Shown here: positions 33,401 through 43,549 of the stretch, piece after piece
Position numbering within the stretch: the first letter of the stretch is position 1
Layout of the letters: each line of letters begins with the position of its first letter
NCBI GenBank assembly: GCA_004519485.1
Contig: CP038133.1
Location: forward strand, 372,001-436,000
Origin: Nannochloropsis oceanica
Taxonomy: Eukaryota > Sar > Eustigmatophyceae > Eustigmatales > Monodopsidaceae
Reading direction: 5' to 3'
Length of the DNA: 64,000 nucleotides
The notes under the pieces: generated by a model
Databases searched by the model: none
Told to the model about the DNA's origin: nothing
What the model saw: only the letters and a program-made list of their open reading frames with translations
Program-made: the position numbers and the translations under genes

Positions 33401-36031
33401 GAGCTGCATCGACTGCCGCCGAATCTGGTTGGCTAGGTTACGTTTCTTCGCCGCTCGAGGCGGCGTATCTTCGATGTGTAGAAGCGGCGCGAACTCAATC
33501 TTGAACGCGCCAGGGCCATGCACCACGAAGTGGAGCAGGACGACGTGAAACTTGTTCAAAAGACCCATCTGCGCCATCGTTAGCTTCAGCATTCTTGCGG
33601 GCTTTGGCTTCAAGCCTTCTGCTTCCAAAATATCTTCAGACAGCAACGTCTTCGTCAGGACTGCCACGCTGCTGATCTCCTCGTCCATGCGGTATGAGTA
33701 GTACACGGATGGATGGATGTCTTCGACGGTATTGGGTGAAGCCGAGCTCAGGGCGCCATCGGCAGCCACGCCCGTTTGTGTCTCCTTAGTCGCTGCTGCC
33801 ATCTCTACCTTCTCTGTAGTCAATTTATGTGCGTCTTCAATCGCTGCCTCCTGCATTCCTTGCCCCAGCATTGTGGCCAGGCCCAAATGAGCAGCGGCAC
33901 GCGTCTTCATCTCCACACGCTCGTTCACGACCTGAACGCCGGCAAATTCTGGAATAAAATGCTCGTAGGTCTCGAGTTGGACAGATTCTCGCACTGGGTT
34001 TAGGTCATCGTCCACGAATCCTTGCCGGTGGAACTCCACGCAGGCATGGAATGCAGCCACAGCACGAGCGATGGCCTTGGCAGGGAAGAGACTGCTTTCA
34101 AAGGAGGGAAAGCCAAACACCGCAGGTAGCGTCAGGACACACTTATAGAGCATGTGTTGGCCGCGAGGCGACAGCTCTTCTTGTATTTCGGTAACAGGCG
34201 ACAGGCGATAGCTCATGCATTCCTTGTTCCACTGGCAGATCTGGTTCAAGAAACCTATAGAATTGTCCAGGTTGATGAGCGCACCTGTCGTAGAGGAACT
34301 ATAAGAGAATTGGGGAAACGCTCGGCTCAAGGACACGTCCCGAGGTAGTATGAAGATGTCGTTTCCATCCAGTATCTCTTTCTCAAAGTGTGCGGCGCCC
34401 TGCTCGAGCTGGAAGATCCTCTCCAGCGACTCCCGATCCGGCGCGAACAGGACAAATGCCCCGCCGTCATGTTGCCGCGCGCGGCCCCGCATTTGCACAA
34501 ATGCTGTAGGATTAGCCACGGTGTCAAACGCCACCACAAGGCTACACTCCGGGACGTCGATACCCTCTGACAGGACATCCGTGGCTACCAAGACCTGTAT
34601 CTTCCCCGAGGTGAAGTCCTTGATCGGCTGCCGCTGGTAGCGCTTTAGTCCAAATGCCGGAACGCCACTCGCAGTGGCCTTCCCAATGGCAAATCCACAG
34701 CGCCCGGTGAAAGGCTCTAGGAGGTTCAAGAATTCGAAGAGGACGCGGCAGGTGGTACGGCGCTGCACGAAGACGATTGCCCGGAAGTTCTCGCTATCCT
34801 GCTCCCGCCGCTGCCGGAGGCACTGCACCATTTTCTCCGCCCTATCCGTGAGTTGGAATTGTTGAAACTGCACGACTTTTGGTAAGACCTTGCGCAGATA
34901 CAGAGCCAGCTTACGGGCCATTATACCCTCCGTCACGTCCCGCTCTGAGCGTGGGAACGGTGTGGTGCCGATCCAATGATCCAGCACCAGAAGAATGTGG
35001 CGGACCCCAAACCAGCTCCCCACATGATTGTAGTTGGGCCGCACCATATTCAGGTCAAGGCTCTTGCTCTTAGTCACTGATGGCAAACAGACTTTGAGTT
35101 CCTCCAAAATCGTGGCGATCTCCGTGCCGCTGCTTTCGTCCAGGAGCGCCATATGCCGGGCGCTGTCCTCTTCGTGATGACTCTCGCTGTCCTCACCGAT
35201 GTGATCCAAACTCTCACCTTGCTGGTGAAAATCACCCTTATCCTCCATGGCATAAACGATATCGTCCCCATCCACACGCCCTGCTTCTGCGATAGCAAAA
35301 GATGCGATGGGGCTGTTCAATCGCTGCCCCGCCTTGAGCAACTCCTTCTCGCGTGTCACGTGGTCCTCCTCCTGGTATTGGATAACGCTGAGGGGTGCCT
35401 TGGCCGCAAACATCTTGATATCATCCAGTGGACATATGTGTAGCGTGCAGTGGAGGATCTGGTGGCACAGCTTGCTGGGCGTGGCCGTCATACCAAAGAC
35501 GCGGGGGCGGGTTCCCGAGGCTTCAGCCCGCTCGTAGTGGTGCATGACCTGTGCATAGGGGTGGTTGCGGTGCGCCTTGTGACACTCGTCTAGAACGAGC
35601 AAATTGATGCGCGACACCGTCATGTACTCGGAGCCTTTTGTGAGCACGTTCAGGAGGATCTGAGGGGTGCACACTATCACATGGTTCTGTCGGAAGACGG
35701 TCTGCCACTGGGCCTTGCTCCAGAGATCGTACTCCATGCCCACGCAGAACTTGATGGACAGCGACGTGGCGTTGCGGATGCGTTGGTACTGTTGCTGGGC
35801 AAGGTGTCGTGTGGTGGCAAGGAAGAAGGCTACCTGGCCCTCGCTGTAGTCGGCCTCGCGAAGCAAGGACAAGGCTACGTGAGTTTTGCCAATGCCAGCT
35901 GCCCCGCACATGATGATGTTGCTGCGGCGAGCCTTGGCCAAGGCTGCTTGCTGATAGTTGCGGAGCCGCTCCGCGGACAGCTCGCCAGTCAGCTCCAATC
36001 TTGGTGAGGCTGTCGCGTCCCACTCCTCCAT
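30422..36031 (-). CDS. DCL: Dicer-like ribonuclease III
   Basis: Single exon of 1869 codons with an excellent start context (GCCACCATGG). Order: DExH helicase with Walker A GAAGIGKT (43-50) and DECH (148-151); helicase C with VLVATDVLSEGIDVPE and QMRGRARQ; a Dicer dimerisation region (TGALINLDNSIGFLNQIC); a platform/PAZ-like zone; RNase IIIa near 1350 (YERLEVLGDVYLKLA; ADVVEALIGAYLIDGG); RNase IIIb near 1605 (QRLEFLGDALLDYM; ADVLEALIASVYIDSEG). Catalytic Glu/Asp residues are present in both RNase III domains, so it should cut dsRNA to small RNAs. The PAZ zone is hard to see and is interrupted by Ala- and acidic low-complexity inserts of a few hundred residues. No C-terminal dsRNA-binding domain is evident; the tail is acidic. 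Confidence 0.93.
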   Translation of the reverse strand: MEEWDATASPRLELTGELSAERLRNYQQAALAKARRSNIIMCGAAGIGKTHVALSLLREADYSEGQVAFFLATTRHLAQQQYQRIRNATSLSIKFCVGMEYDLWSKAQWQTVFRQNHVIVCTPQILLNVLTKGSEYMTVSRINLLVLDECHKAHRNHPYAQVMHHYERAEASGTRPRVFGMTATPSKLCHQILHCTLHICPLDDIKMFAAKAPLSVIQYQEEDHVTREKELLKAGQRLNSPIASFAIAEAGRVDGDDIVYAMEDKGDFHQQGESLDHIGEDSESHHEEDSARHMALLDESSGTEIATILEELKVCLPSVTKSKSLDLNMVRPNYNHVGSWFGVRHILLVLDHWIGTTPFPRSERDVTEGIMARKLALYLRKVLPKVVQFQQFQLTDRAEKMVQCLRQRREQDSENFRAIVFVQRRTTCRVLFEFLNLLEPFTGRCGFAIGKATASGVPAFGLKRYQRQPIKDFTSGKIQVLVATDVLSEGIDVPECSLVVAFDTVANPTAFVQMRGRARQHDGGAFVLFAPDRESLERIFQLEQGAAHFEKEILDGNDIFILPRDVSLSRAFPQFSYSSSTTGALINLDNSIGFLNQICQWNKECMSYRLSPVTEIQEELSPRGQHMLYKCVLTLPAVFGFPSFESSLFPAKAIARAVAAFHACVEFHRQGFVDDDLNPVRESVQLETYEHFIPEFAGVQVVNERVEMKTRAAAHLGLATMLGQGMQEAAIEDAHKLTTEKVEMAAATKETQTGVAADGALSSASPNTVEDIHPSVYYSYRMDEEISSVAVLTKTLLSEDILEAEGLKPKPARMLKLTMAQMGLLNKFHVVLLHFVVHGPGAFKIEFAPLLHIEDTPPRAAKKRNLANQIRRQSMQLITGDGEPGGDCDDNEDGGGEQAPNTTTPPVSSTAEEGGSAIIEGDGGQSVTTSAGEGKEEESESLGKEKRGEDQDQEGATPLVVSMLGLEKRKKEKVENNKKRSSADSSEEDDEMLFCEHLEPKAEFDKGYVLAPLNLDGDVDWDLVNALVQDAPSGKLLHGRGEFWPLPSEDPVTLCDSLLLTCSPLSSRPKLWAPVEMVVDQTLAEVREAAAAAAAARVKIGADAKAQEKMTAKIEAPKKEDPEAQAKSAGGSEMDLEEDASLSFETSGNMERDREGIFARDKVRKRPKQGRENVDKDVEAGSEKVDNSGCDKKDVEMEEEPEGGNSEEEDKKEEHKPRLHLFEYPVEVWDRCDQAQSLLLVEKIVDSPFTFRMLALNGQIWKKGEEVEDVALSTDTPTCLRQNRHSSCRLLAPQLCSFIRVPKRLYVACQRLLPKLWRLEIALKVACFIRDVGIPVQDHSVIRTALCKPDYERLEVLGDVYLKLAMSCVVLRKEPYLLRESLLHDFRSNMICNRRLMQAALKRGIEGNIVLRMKVLNEPYRHWAPSLMAPLASTASEVNVKVVADVVEALIGAYLIDGGPRAADGFLQWLGFPVMCTTEACNEQYSSMVGLLESPALFFKAGIPAASDVAHQRGYWPVLQRRCHCWTEKALADMPQTIFPKPTPAPASDLVLKLEKLETLLGYKFRNKWLALQALTHPSHSQKSRRSERGNGEMVIISDYQRLEFLGDALLDYMVMVQILFENPDFMPKPLHVEKRQTVSNEHLAKRALEWLQLHRFYDSDSIELNRCVEMFASDSNALDGGREDEDEQSDGAARSASGPKALADVLEALIASVYIDSEGDIQRLVEVFMPFIRHNAEAVEEVKESREARFDLATVTQCRLQSTSVLELSVKDERQLRGSLPTLVRTLRKELAMENDDEGYDALMRQIERETSQATLAKAGAKESKEVSNEEDPMEVDQQVMEDDASEIEGKLGGDAAEDCGKLMITDA

Positions 36032-36511
36032 GGTGGCATGTGCTAAAAGGAAAACAAGTCTTCTTTCTCGTTTTTAGATACTTTTTTTGGGGGGGGGGGC
36101 TCTGTGGGGATGTTGGGCACTGGGACAAGAAGTATGTTAACAGAGTACCACAGAGCTTTACAATATACGCAGCAAGGAAGAATGTGCCAGCGCATACCGT
36201 GGGTTTTCGCAGAAGAAACAGGCGTGTCTTATCAATGGGAATCAAATGAACCGTTGCGCCACCGTTTCCTCCTGCCGCTCGCTGTGAGATGAGCATCCCC
36301 CATGTTTATTGTTGCCCCCCCTTGTGTAAGCTTGTAAAACCAGCGGCTTGCCATGAGGTAGTAAGACTCTCTGTGCTTATGCTGCATATGCTGCTTTAAT
36401 CACTTTTCCTATACCGTAGATTTAGGCCTCAGCATCCCCTTCGCACCGGGAGCGCCCATCATCCAAGGCCTAGCATTTCCTCAAGTTCCGCAAGGCTCGT
36501 ACATACGCGGC
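36032..36511. promoter_or_regulatory. divergent gap between Dicer-like and ERO1 genes
   Basis: 480 nt between two divergent start codons, likely holding both promoters. A run of about 11 G residues lies at 36089-36099. No other motif was recognised. Confidence 0.35.
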
Positions 36512-38282
36512 ATGTGGTGGCTCGTAAAGCCTAGGCTGCTCGTATTCTGCGGCGTCGTCCTCCTGATCGGCCAGCTATGCGCTCAGACAGAGGTAAGAAA
36601 CAGACGGGACGCGATGGGTTGGGTGGGTGGGTAGGGATCAACTTACGGTCTCAGATACAGTATGTGATAAACCACGCGACATGCCCCTGGTGTGCGCTTC
36701 TCACATTTATTCATGACATTGCGTACTCCAACTCACATACACCCCTCTCGCTCTCGCTATATCTCTCCCATCGCAGGGCGGGAAGCGTTTCACACACCTA
36801 CCAATGCTGGATTTCTTCCGTGCCCGTGTTTGCCAGACTTGCGACCTAGACGGGTTTGTGGGGGACTGCGGCTGCGAGTTTGACACGGTTAACAAAGCCA
36901 CGCGTCAGTACTTTTTTCCGCTGTTGGGGGATCTGGCACAGCGCACCTTCTTTCGGTACTTCAAAGTGAACCTGAGCAAGGCCTGCCCCTTTTGGCACGA
37001 GGAGATGATATGCTCCATCCGGGACTGCGCCGTGCTGGAGTGCGAAGCCCATGAGGTCCCGCCCGTCTGGATCGAGCGAGATGCTGAAGGCCGGGCGATA
37101 CGGGAATGTCTCGGGGACTCCACGACGGCCTTAAGCGAGATGGAAAAGCTTCTGGGCACGGTGGACCGCAAGGAGGCCAAGGCGGGTGTCGATGCCTTCG
37201 CGGGCTGGGCGGAGGGGGACAACGCCAAAGTTTGGATCGAGCAGGAGGAGGAAGACCAGGGTATGAATTACATCAACCTCCTGCGCAACATCGAGCGCTT
37301 CACGGGCTATGCAGGGCCCTCGGCTCGTCGAGTCTGGCGCTCTATTTACGAGAATTGCTTCGAGCTGTCCCCTATGGAGCTGCACGCGGGCGGGCACTGC
37401 CTGGAGAAGCGCGTCTTCTACCGCCTGATCGCCGGTCTGCAATCATCCATCTCCACACATTTAGCCTTGGACTATTACGACTCGGCCCAGGACCGGTGGT
37501 GCCCCAACACGGCGCTGTTCGTGGAGAAGGTGGGCATGCATCCCGAGCGCATCCACAACCTGTACTTCGCCTACCTGTTCCTGCTGCGCGCCATCAACAT
37601 GGCCGGACCCGAGCTTCAGGCCTACGACTACGACACGGGGAACCCCGAGGATGATGAATGGGTACGCGGTGCAGTCCGGGGCCTGGTGCGTGCTTCTTCC
37701 AACGCCACCACAGCTGAGCAGTGCCACCGCGCATTTGACGAGAGCGGCATGTTCCAGCCGCGCGGGCTGGCGGGCGGATCCGACGCGGTAGCAGCAGAGG
37801 AAGCCGAGCTGCACAAGCTGCGCCATGATTTTTTCGTGCGCTTCCACAACATCTCACGCATCATGGACTGCGTCGGGTGCGAGAAATGCCGGCTCTGGGG
37901 CAAGCTGCAGGTTCTGGGCCTGGGCACGGCCATCAAGGTGGTGCTGGGACGGCCCGAGGACCGGACGGCGGAAGGCCGCCTGTCATTTCAACGCAACGAG
38001 GTCATTGCCCTTATCAACACGGCCCACCAGCTGGCCAAGAGTGTCAAGGCCGTGGACGACTTCCAGAAGCTGGAGTTCGACGAGATTGTGCAGCGCTGGA
38101 TGTGGCTGGCCGGCCTGGTGCTCATTGTCACTGGTGCTTTGCTAGGCCTGCTTCTTCGACGGCAAGGGCCAAAAAGAAGCAATCGGCATCACGGTGAGTG
38201 CGGGAAGGCAACAAATGGAATGGATTCCGCTGCGCAAGGCGTGCTACCTATTGATTATGAACGTACGAAGAAGGCAAATTAG
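36512..38282 (+). CDS. ERO1: ER oxidoreductin (ERO1)
   Basis: Exons 36512..36592 and 36777..38282 join in phase 0; 528 aa. Exon 1 codes a signal peptide (MWWLVKPRLLVFCGVVLLIG). ERO1 reoxidises protein disulfide isomerase in the ER lumen, passing electrons via FAD to oxygen. The regulatory/shuttle cysteines C106, C111 and C116 (CSIRDCAVLEC) have the same spacing as in human ERO1. The active-site motif CVGCEKC is at C392, C395 and C398, followed by RLWGKLQVLGLGTA. The FAD pocket is marked by RNIERFTGYAGPSA. Unusually, residues about 468-489 form a hydrophobic segment followed by Arg/Lys, so the protein may be anchored at its C-terminus. A GTGAGT donor at 38193-38198 could give a different C-terminus by splicing. 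Confidence 0.95.
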
Positions 38283-38744
38283 AATGAAGTGATGAGTTTT
38301 CGCGCTTTATGTTGGAAAGTTTTTGAGTGGTGAAGAAAAGGAGAGCGCATATGTGGAGTTCACACTTGATTGCAAAGTGTGTAGCATTCATTCAAAGCCA
38401 CACTTAGTCTTTCCCCCCGGCCCTTGGAAATTCTCGAGTGGACGAGGGTGTACATTTGTATACATTAGATAATGAGCGAAGAAAGACCTCACAAAAGGAC
38501 CAATCAACTAATATAGAAATGAACAGAAAGTAGGGCGCATGATTTTTCACCGGCCCAGACTTCCATGGATTTTTCCATGTACTGTTATATATTTTGGGGA
38601 CAAAGGTCCGAAATACTTGCTTCCCGGAAAAATTAAAAAAAGACTTTCCTCAAGTACTTTATTTCTTCCATACTTTTGCAATCGAAATCACCGTTGGTAT
38701 TTTCACACTTAAATGTTATGTTATTCTCACTCCCAAAATGTTGC
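38283..38744. other. convergent intergenic stretch
   Basis: 462 nt between the stops of ERO1 and VPS25, AT-rich near the right end. No gene seen. Confidence 0.4.
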
Positions 38745-39314
38745 CTAGGCATCCGCGACAAACTTAATGCCATCTTCTTCCGACGACGCTCCTTTGAACA
38801 AGGCTGCCTTGCCTTGCTGCTCTAATAATTCCAGGGCACGTCGAAAAATGGTAGGGTCCGTGCCATGAAAATCTGCGCCCGCAGTTATCTCATCTCCAGA
38901 GTACAAATCATATACCGTGTACACATTGCCAGCCATTCCATTTCTCCGCACAAAGTCCAGGACGGAGGCTGCAATTTCTTGCGGGGACCGCCACATGACA
39001 AAGGCCGTGGTCTTATACTCGTCTTTCCATTCTGCGTGCCCGCTCGCCACCATGCCCTGCACCACCTCCTGGCGTGCCTTCAAGGATAAGGTACGATTGA
39101 TGATAGGGTTGGCAAAGAGCGGCCACTCGTTAAGGTTTAGGTTTTGTATGCCCCGGGCTTGATGCCACCGTAGCACCAGCTCCCGCCATAGCCGAAGCTG
39201 GATCTTCCGAGTTTCCACGACGGGCTGAAGTGTAAAAAAGGGCGGGAAGGCATGGTACTCCGGCAGGCTGGTGTCTGCCAGGACGATGGGGGACGTGGAC
39301 GTGGTGGTTGCCAT
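38745..39314 (-). CDS. VPS25: ESCRT-II subunit VPS25
   Basis: Single exon, 189 aa, the usual length. VPS25 is present twice in the ESCRT-II complex and recruits VPS20/CHMP6 during cargo sorting into multivesicular bodies. The N-terminus carries the PPF-type motif that binds VPS22/VPS36 (FPPFFTLQPVVETRKIQL). The two winged-helix domains follow: SPQEIAASVLDFV after FVMWR, and FHGTDPTIFRRALELLEQQG. The end (GIKFVADA) also fits. The start at ATG 39314 lies just before an acceptable Thr/Ser-rich leader. Confidence 0.94.
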   Translation of the reverse strand: MATTTSTSPIVLADTSLPEYHAFPPFFTLQPVVETRKIQLRLWRELVLRWHQARGIQNLNLNEWPLFANPIINRTLSLKARQEVVQGMVASGHAEWKDEYKTTAFVMWRSPQEIAASVLDFVRRNGMAGNVYTVYDLYSGDEITAGADFHGTDPTIFRRALELLEQQGKAALFKGASSEEDGIKFVADA

Positions 39315-39815
39315 TTGTTGCTTTTGTGTAGAAGAAAATGCTGAGGCCGGGGGAATCGACGTGGAGCCCCAGACAAAATCTGAGGGGCTCGGGCGGAAAA
39401 TAGGATAAGTCAGAGGAGGGCGAGAGGAATAATCTGACGTAGCTAGGGGAGGAGATAGCCTGTAGGTTGTGTGTTGTTATTATCATGCATGATGCATAAA
39501 AGTGGCGCTGTCGTTGCGATAACATCCTCAACCTCCCCTCAAGAGAAAAAAGATCAGCGTGCTGAGGAGGAGAGGGGAAGTCTGGGGGCCATCGGCACCC
39601 CGAGTTTGGCTCAGCTGTAGAGCCAGTAAGCAAAACAAAGATAGTACTTGGAGTTGACCTCTTGTTGCCGTTTTATTCTTTGGGAACCCTATGCCAAATG
39701 TAGTCCTTAGAACTTATTATTCTTTTGAAGCAATATAATATGCAGCAAGCTAAAGACACACACCAACCTACATCAAACTCCACACATTACACAGCGCCTG
39801 TGCGACAAGGACAAG
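39315..39815. promoter_or_regulatory. divergent gap between VPS25 and the Man1-like gene
   Basis: 501 nt between divergent start codons. AT-rich near 39700-39760. No gene seen. Confidence 0.35.
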
Positions 39816-41167
39816 ATGCCGCTCAAGAAGTCAGCGCTAGAGCTCGCTAAAGAGGAGCAGGCAATGGCTCTGGAGCAGCGGGTGCTTGCGCGCCTAGAGA
39901 GAGAGTCGAAGTCTCCGAATTCTCAGAAGCACAATAGCACCAGTCCTAGGCGGGCCACGGGGCATCTCCCAGCCACCATGCGTCGCCTCTCGTCTGCCAT
40001 TGCGATGTCACGGTCCCAGACGAAAAAGGAGCGGGAGAGGGAGGAGGAGCAGGAGGAGGACCAGGAGGAGGACCAGGAGGAGGAGCAGGAGGAGGAAGTG
40101 GAGGAGGCGGAGATGGAGGAGCAGGGAAAGGAGGAGAAGGAGAAGGAAAAGGAAGTGGACAGTCGCATGAAAGCACGACCATCTCAAAAGAAAAGAAGTC
40201 TCAAGCCGATGGCCGGTAAGAGGGACGGCGGTGGAGATTGGAGCGGCAGCGGGGCACGGAAACGAGGAACTGCCACGGGTGCGGCTGCCCATCGTCAGTC
40301 TAATGGCAAGAGGGTTCGACTCCTTCGACTCCAGCGAGAAGAGGAGTACAAGGACGAGGTAGAGGACGGGGAAGGAGGATATGTGCCGCCGTCTTCTCCG
40401 CTTGGTGTGAGCGCGCTACGACGCGTCGGCCAATCCCCGTGTGCTGCCGAGGAGGAACAGGATCAGGATCATGAGGAAGAAGATGATGGACACGATCTGG
40501 ACCATATATTTTATCATACCAACCTCCTTCGCTCGCCAGCATCAGCACCGATGGAGGAGGAAAGGACAAGAGAAGGCGATGAGATGGACGTGGATGAGGT
40601 GGATGGACGCTTCTACAACGCACCTCGTGCCGCACCTGCCGCACCTAGTTCCGCGGTAGTCGGCGTGCACAATCCTCCTCGGCACCTGTCGTGGAGCGCG
40701 CCTTCCTTTCGCTTCCCCAGTTTCTTACGACCTGAGTCGGCAGCCTTACCACCGTCCGAGAGCCCATCCAAGCGCGTGGCCTTTCGAGAGCAGCTTGGGG
40801 AGCGCTGGCCCGAGCACATGCAGGAGCTGCCAAGCTTGTCGTCTCGGCGGGCATCAGCAGCAGCGGCTTCGGCTTCTTGTTCTTCCTCCTACTACTCCAA
40901 CTCGTCATCGTCCTCGCCGGCAATGCGGCACTCTAGCCGGTTTTCGGGCACCCCGCATCCAGTCATTCCCCCGTGGCAGTCTCCGGTGCCCCGCCCCGCT
41001 CGTGGACTCATGAAGAAGGCAACTCCGGTCGAAGGACGAGAAGTGATAGAAGAAAGCGGACGATCGGTGTCAGATCGCATGAGTTTTACTTCCTTACTTC
41101 ACCGCAGAGAGGCTGGGGCCCGCATCAACAACGGTACTCAACCCCGGCGGCGGCAGGATGAGCAGAG

Positions 41168-41203
<36 letters not shown>

Positions 41204-42398
41204 CAAATATCAGCAACTACATCAACCGCACCAGCTTCTCCCTGGTTGGCCCTCGATGCTGATGAAGGATGAGGTCTTCTCTTCCGGGATGCGTCGCCTG
41301 AAGATCTTTTCTCTGGGCCTGACCCTGCTGTCTTTCTGGCTGCTGTGCCTGGGGGGCGTGCTCAAAGTGGGCTTGGCATTGTGGGTCAGGAAGGAGTGCC
41401 CACCGGGTCACGTTCGAGGCGACATTTTGGGACTGTGGGGGGAGTGTGTCGTCCCGCAGTCCACCGTCATCAAGCTCGTCAAGTCGGTGCAGCGGCGCAC
41501 AGTGGAAGATCTGTGTAAGGATCCGCGGGCGGCAGCAGGGGCAGAGGGAGTGGGGTCATGGATAGGGAAGCAAATGACGGTGAACGTGCCGCCGCGGTAT
41601 CGGGAGGAAGAGTTGTGGGGCGATATCAGCATGCACAGCTACCCCTGGGGAGATTTAGCCTTGAGAGGTGTGGACCGTGAATGGAGAGGGCCTGATCTGG
41701 CCACGGATTACTACGTGCACTTGCGGGGGCGGCCGGAGGTCATGGGTGCATTGTGGCGGCAAGGTGCAGTGCTTTGTCGAATCAAGGTGTTTCTCTATGA
41801 GATGTGGAATGTGCTCGCCGCGTTGTCGGTTCTTTCGGGGCTCGTTCTGTCAGCCTTCCTCAAGGCGCGGGCGGAGATCCGGCAACGGCAGCAAGTGGAC
41901 AAGGTGAAACGGATGATAGTCAATATCCTGATTGCCGAGGGGGAGATTGCCATCGACCTCGCCAAGGCCGATTTGCTGCATGGCTTGGACCGGGATTACC
42001 GTGAACTTTGCCTGACTAAATCAAGACTCAAGATCTTGTGGCCTGCGGTGGTGCGGGCGGTGGAGAGGGACCCGCGGGTAAGCACGGCGCCTAGGGAAAT
42101 GAAAGGTCGCGCTATGCCTCATTGGGTCTGGCTAAGCAAAAGGCTTCCAAAGCGGATTCGATATGAAGAAGAGTGTGGGGGATTGGAGGGAGGAGAGGTT
42201 GGCAGTGATGTAGGAAAAGGAGGAAGAGGAGGAGTAGAAGGAAGAATAGGAGGAGGAGGAGGAGAAGGAGGAGGAGGAGGAGGAGGAGGCAGACGAGACA
42301 AAGGCTGGCTGCTTAGACACGAGAACAAGAGAAACGAGGCCGGCGGGGATCGGCGTGGGGGCGGACGGTATGAGTCGGTGCGTGCGGTGGTGATATAG
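39816..42398 (+). CDS. Man1/Heh (Src1)-like inner nuclear membrane protein, copy 1
   Basis: Single exon, 860 aa. It starts MPLKKSALELAKEEQAMALE with no clear LEM or HeH domain. A long acidic, Ser- and Gln-rich nucleoplasmic region follows, with basic stretches, then TM1 near 492-515 (LTLLSFWLLCLGGVLKVGLA). A perinuclear-lumen loop has Cys pairs (KECPPGHVRG; LWGECVVP; DLCKDP), then TM2 near 658-685. The part after TM2 matches the Man1-Src1 C-terminal winged helix: a Leu-rich helix (RRQQVDKVKRMIVNIL), then LWPAVVRAVERDPRVST and MPHWVWL. Family members anchor chromatin and recruit ESCRT-III at the nuclear envelope. The tail is a Gly-rich repeat. The next gene is a shorter paralogue. Confidence 0.75.
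41169..41201 (+). repeat. CAG trinucleotide repeat coding poly-Gln
   Basis: About eleven pure CAG units in frame code a poly-glutamine tract in the Man1-like protein, just before its first membrane segment. Confidence 0.9.
42225..42292 (+). repeat. GGA-rich low-complexity repeat coding Gly/Glu
   Basis: An imperfect GGA array codes the Gly-rich tail of the Man1-like protein. It is almost pure purine on the coding strand. Confidence 0.8.
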
Positions 42399-43549
42399 AC
42401 AGAAGAAGATACATGATACTACTACCCAGCTGAGGAAGCGGTGGCCGAGATATTGTGAAGCAATCTGGAGAAGCAGGTATGGAGAAAAAGATAGACTAGA
42501 CACGACACGGAGGAATCTAAAGCAAAGTAAATAAATACATCAAAAGCAAATAAGGGAAGTAGTGCAAGTTGAACGGATGAACTGCTTGCTTTACATGCTC
42601 CATTTTTTATTTGGAGATGATGGGGAAGGGCGTGAAAGCAAAACTTGGGGTTGATCATGCATCCGCAAGACGTAAGCCGTGGATAAGTCGAAGTGAACGC
42701 GACTGTACTGACTGTCATGGTTAATCTGTGAGCACAACCCTGCCTTCTCCTCCTTCGTCACAAAGATATACAGAAACTTTTTGGACATCACCATCTTCCC
42801 TCCTTGTTTTTTCTCCGAGTGGCCGGCAGTAAAACTCCATGGCGACACTCGGTGTTAGACACGCCGATATCTGACAAGCCCCTGTGTGTAAACTCCTGTC
42901 TTCTGGAGGTTCTACCGTCGAGAATAAAGGTAGTCTTCTCATCTTGTCGAGGACAATTAACGTCGGTATCTAGCTACCTCGCATTCGCATGGACTGCTAT
43001 GGCGTATTGGAAAGATTACTACTCTCCTTTGTAGAATTTTACACGTGTGGTTGATTGACAATGACCTTACAACTACGCTGTGTGCTAGTAGAGGGGTATG
43101 TAATTGCATATTTCACAGCAACACTTACAAACAAATCAATTCACTCATCAAGAGTGGCGCCACAAATTCACGAGATACAGAGACATCAATGTCCTTGTCG
43201 AGAAATGACATCTCTCTCACTTTACCAAGCAAAGAATGCTCAATCAGTGATTTTCGTACCGGGTCTATCAGGAGACCCGTTCTGTCGCCATCAGTCACCA
43301 AGCAACGTGCGGTCGTGTCACAAGACTTTTCCACGAGAGCGCATCACATATTGAGGTCACCTTTAGGCTTGTACGGCCTGTTGAGAGCACCGGTAAAATG
43401 AGCATATGAAACAACTGCTGGCTGGCTTGCTTACCCATCCAGCTCCCTAGCGCCCACGTTCGCATGCATGCCTTCAACAACCCCACATATCGCACAACTA
43501 CCACCACAGCTCGTACATCGCTAACAAATCCTTCCCATCATCAGGGAGG
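42399..43549. other. intergenic stretch between the two Man1-like paralogues
   Basis: 1.15 kb. Several short open frames but no recognised gene or leftover copy of the paralogues. It should contain the promoter of the second copy. Confidence 0.4.
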
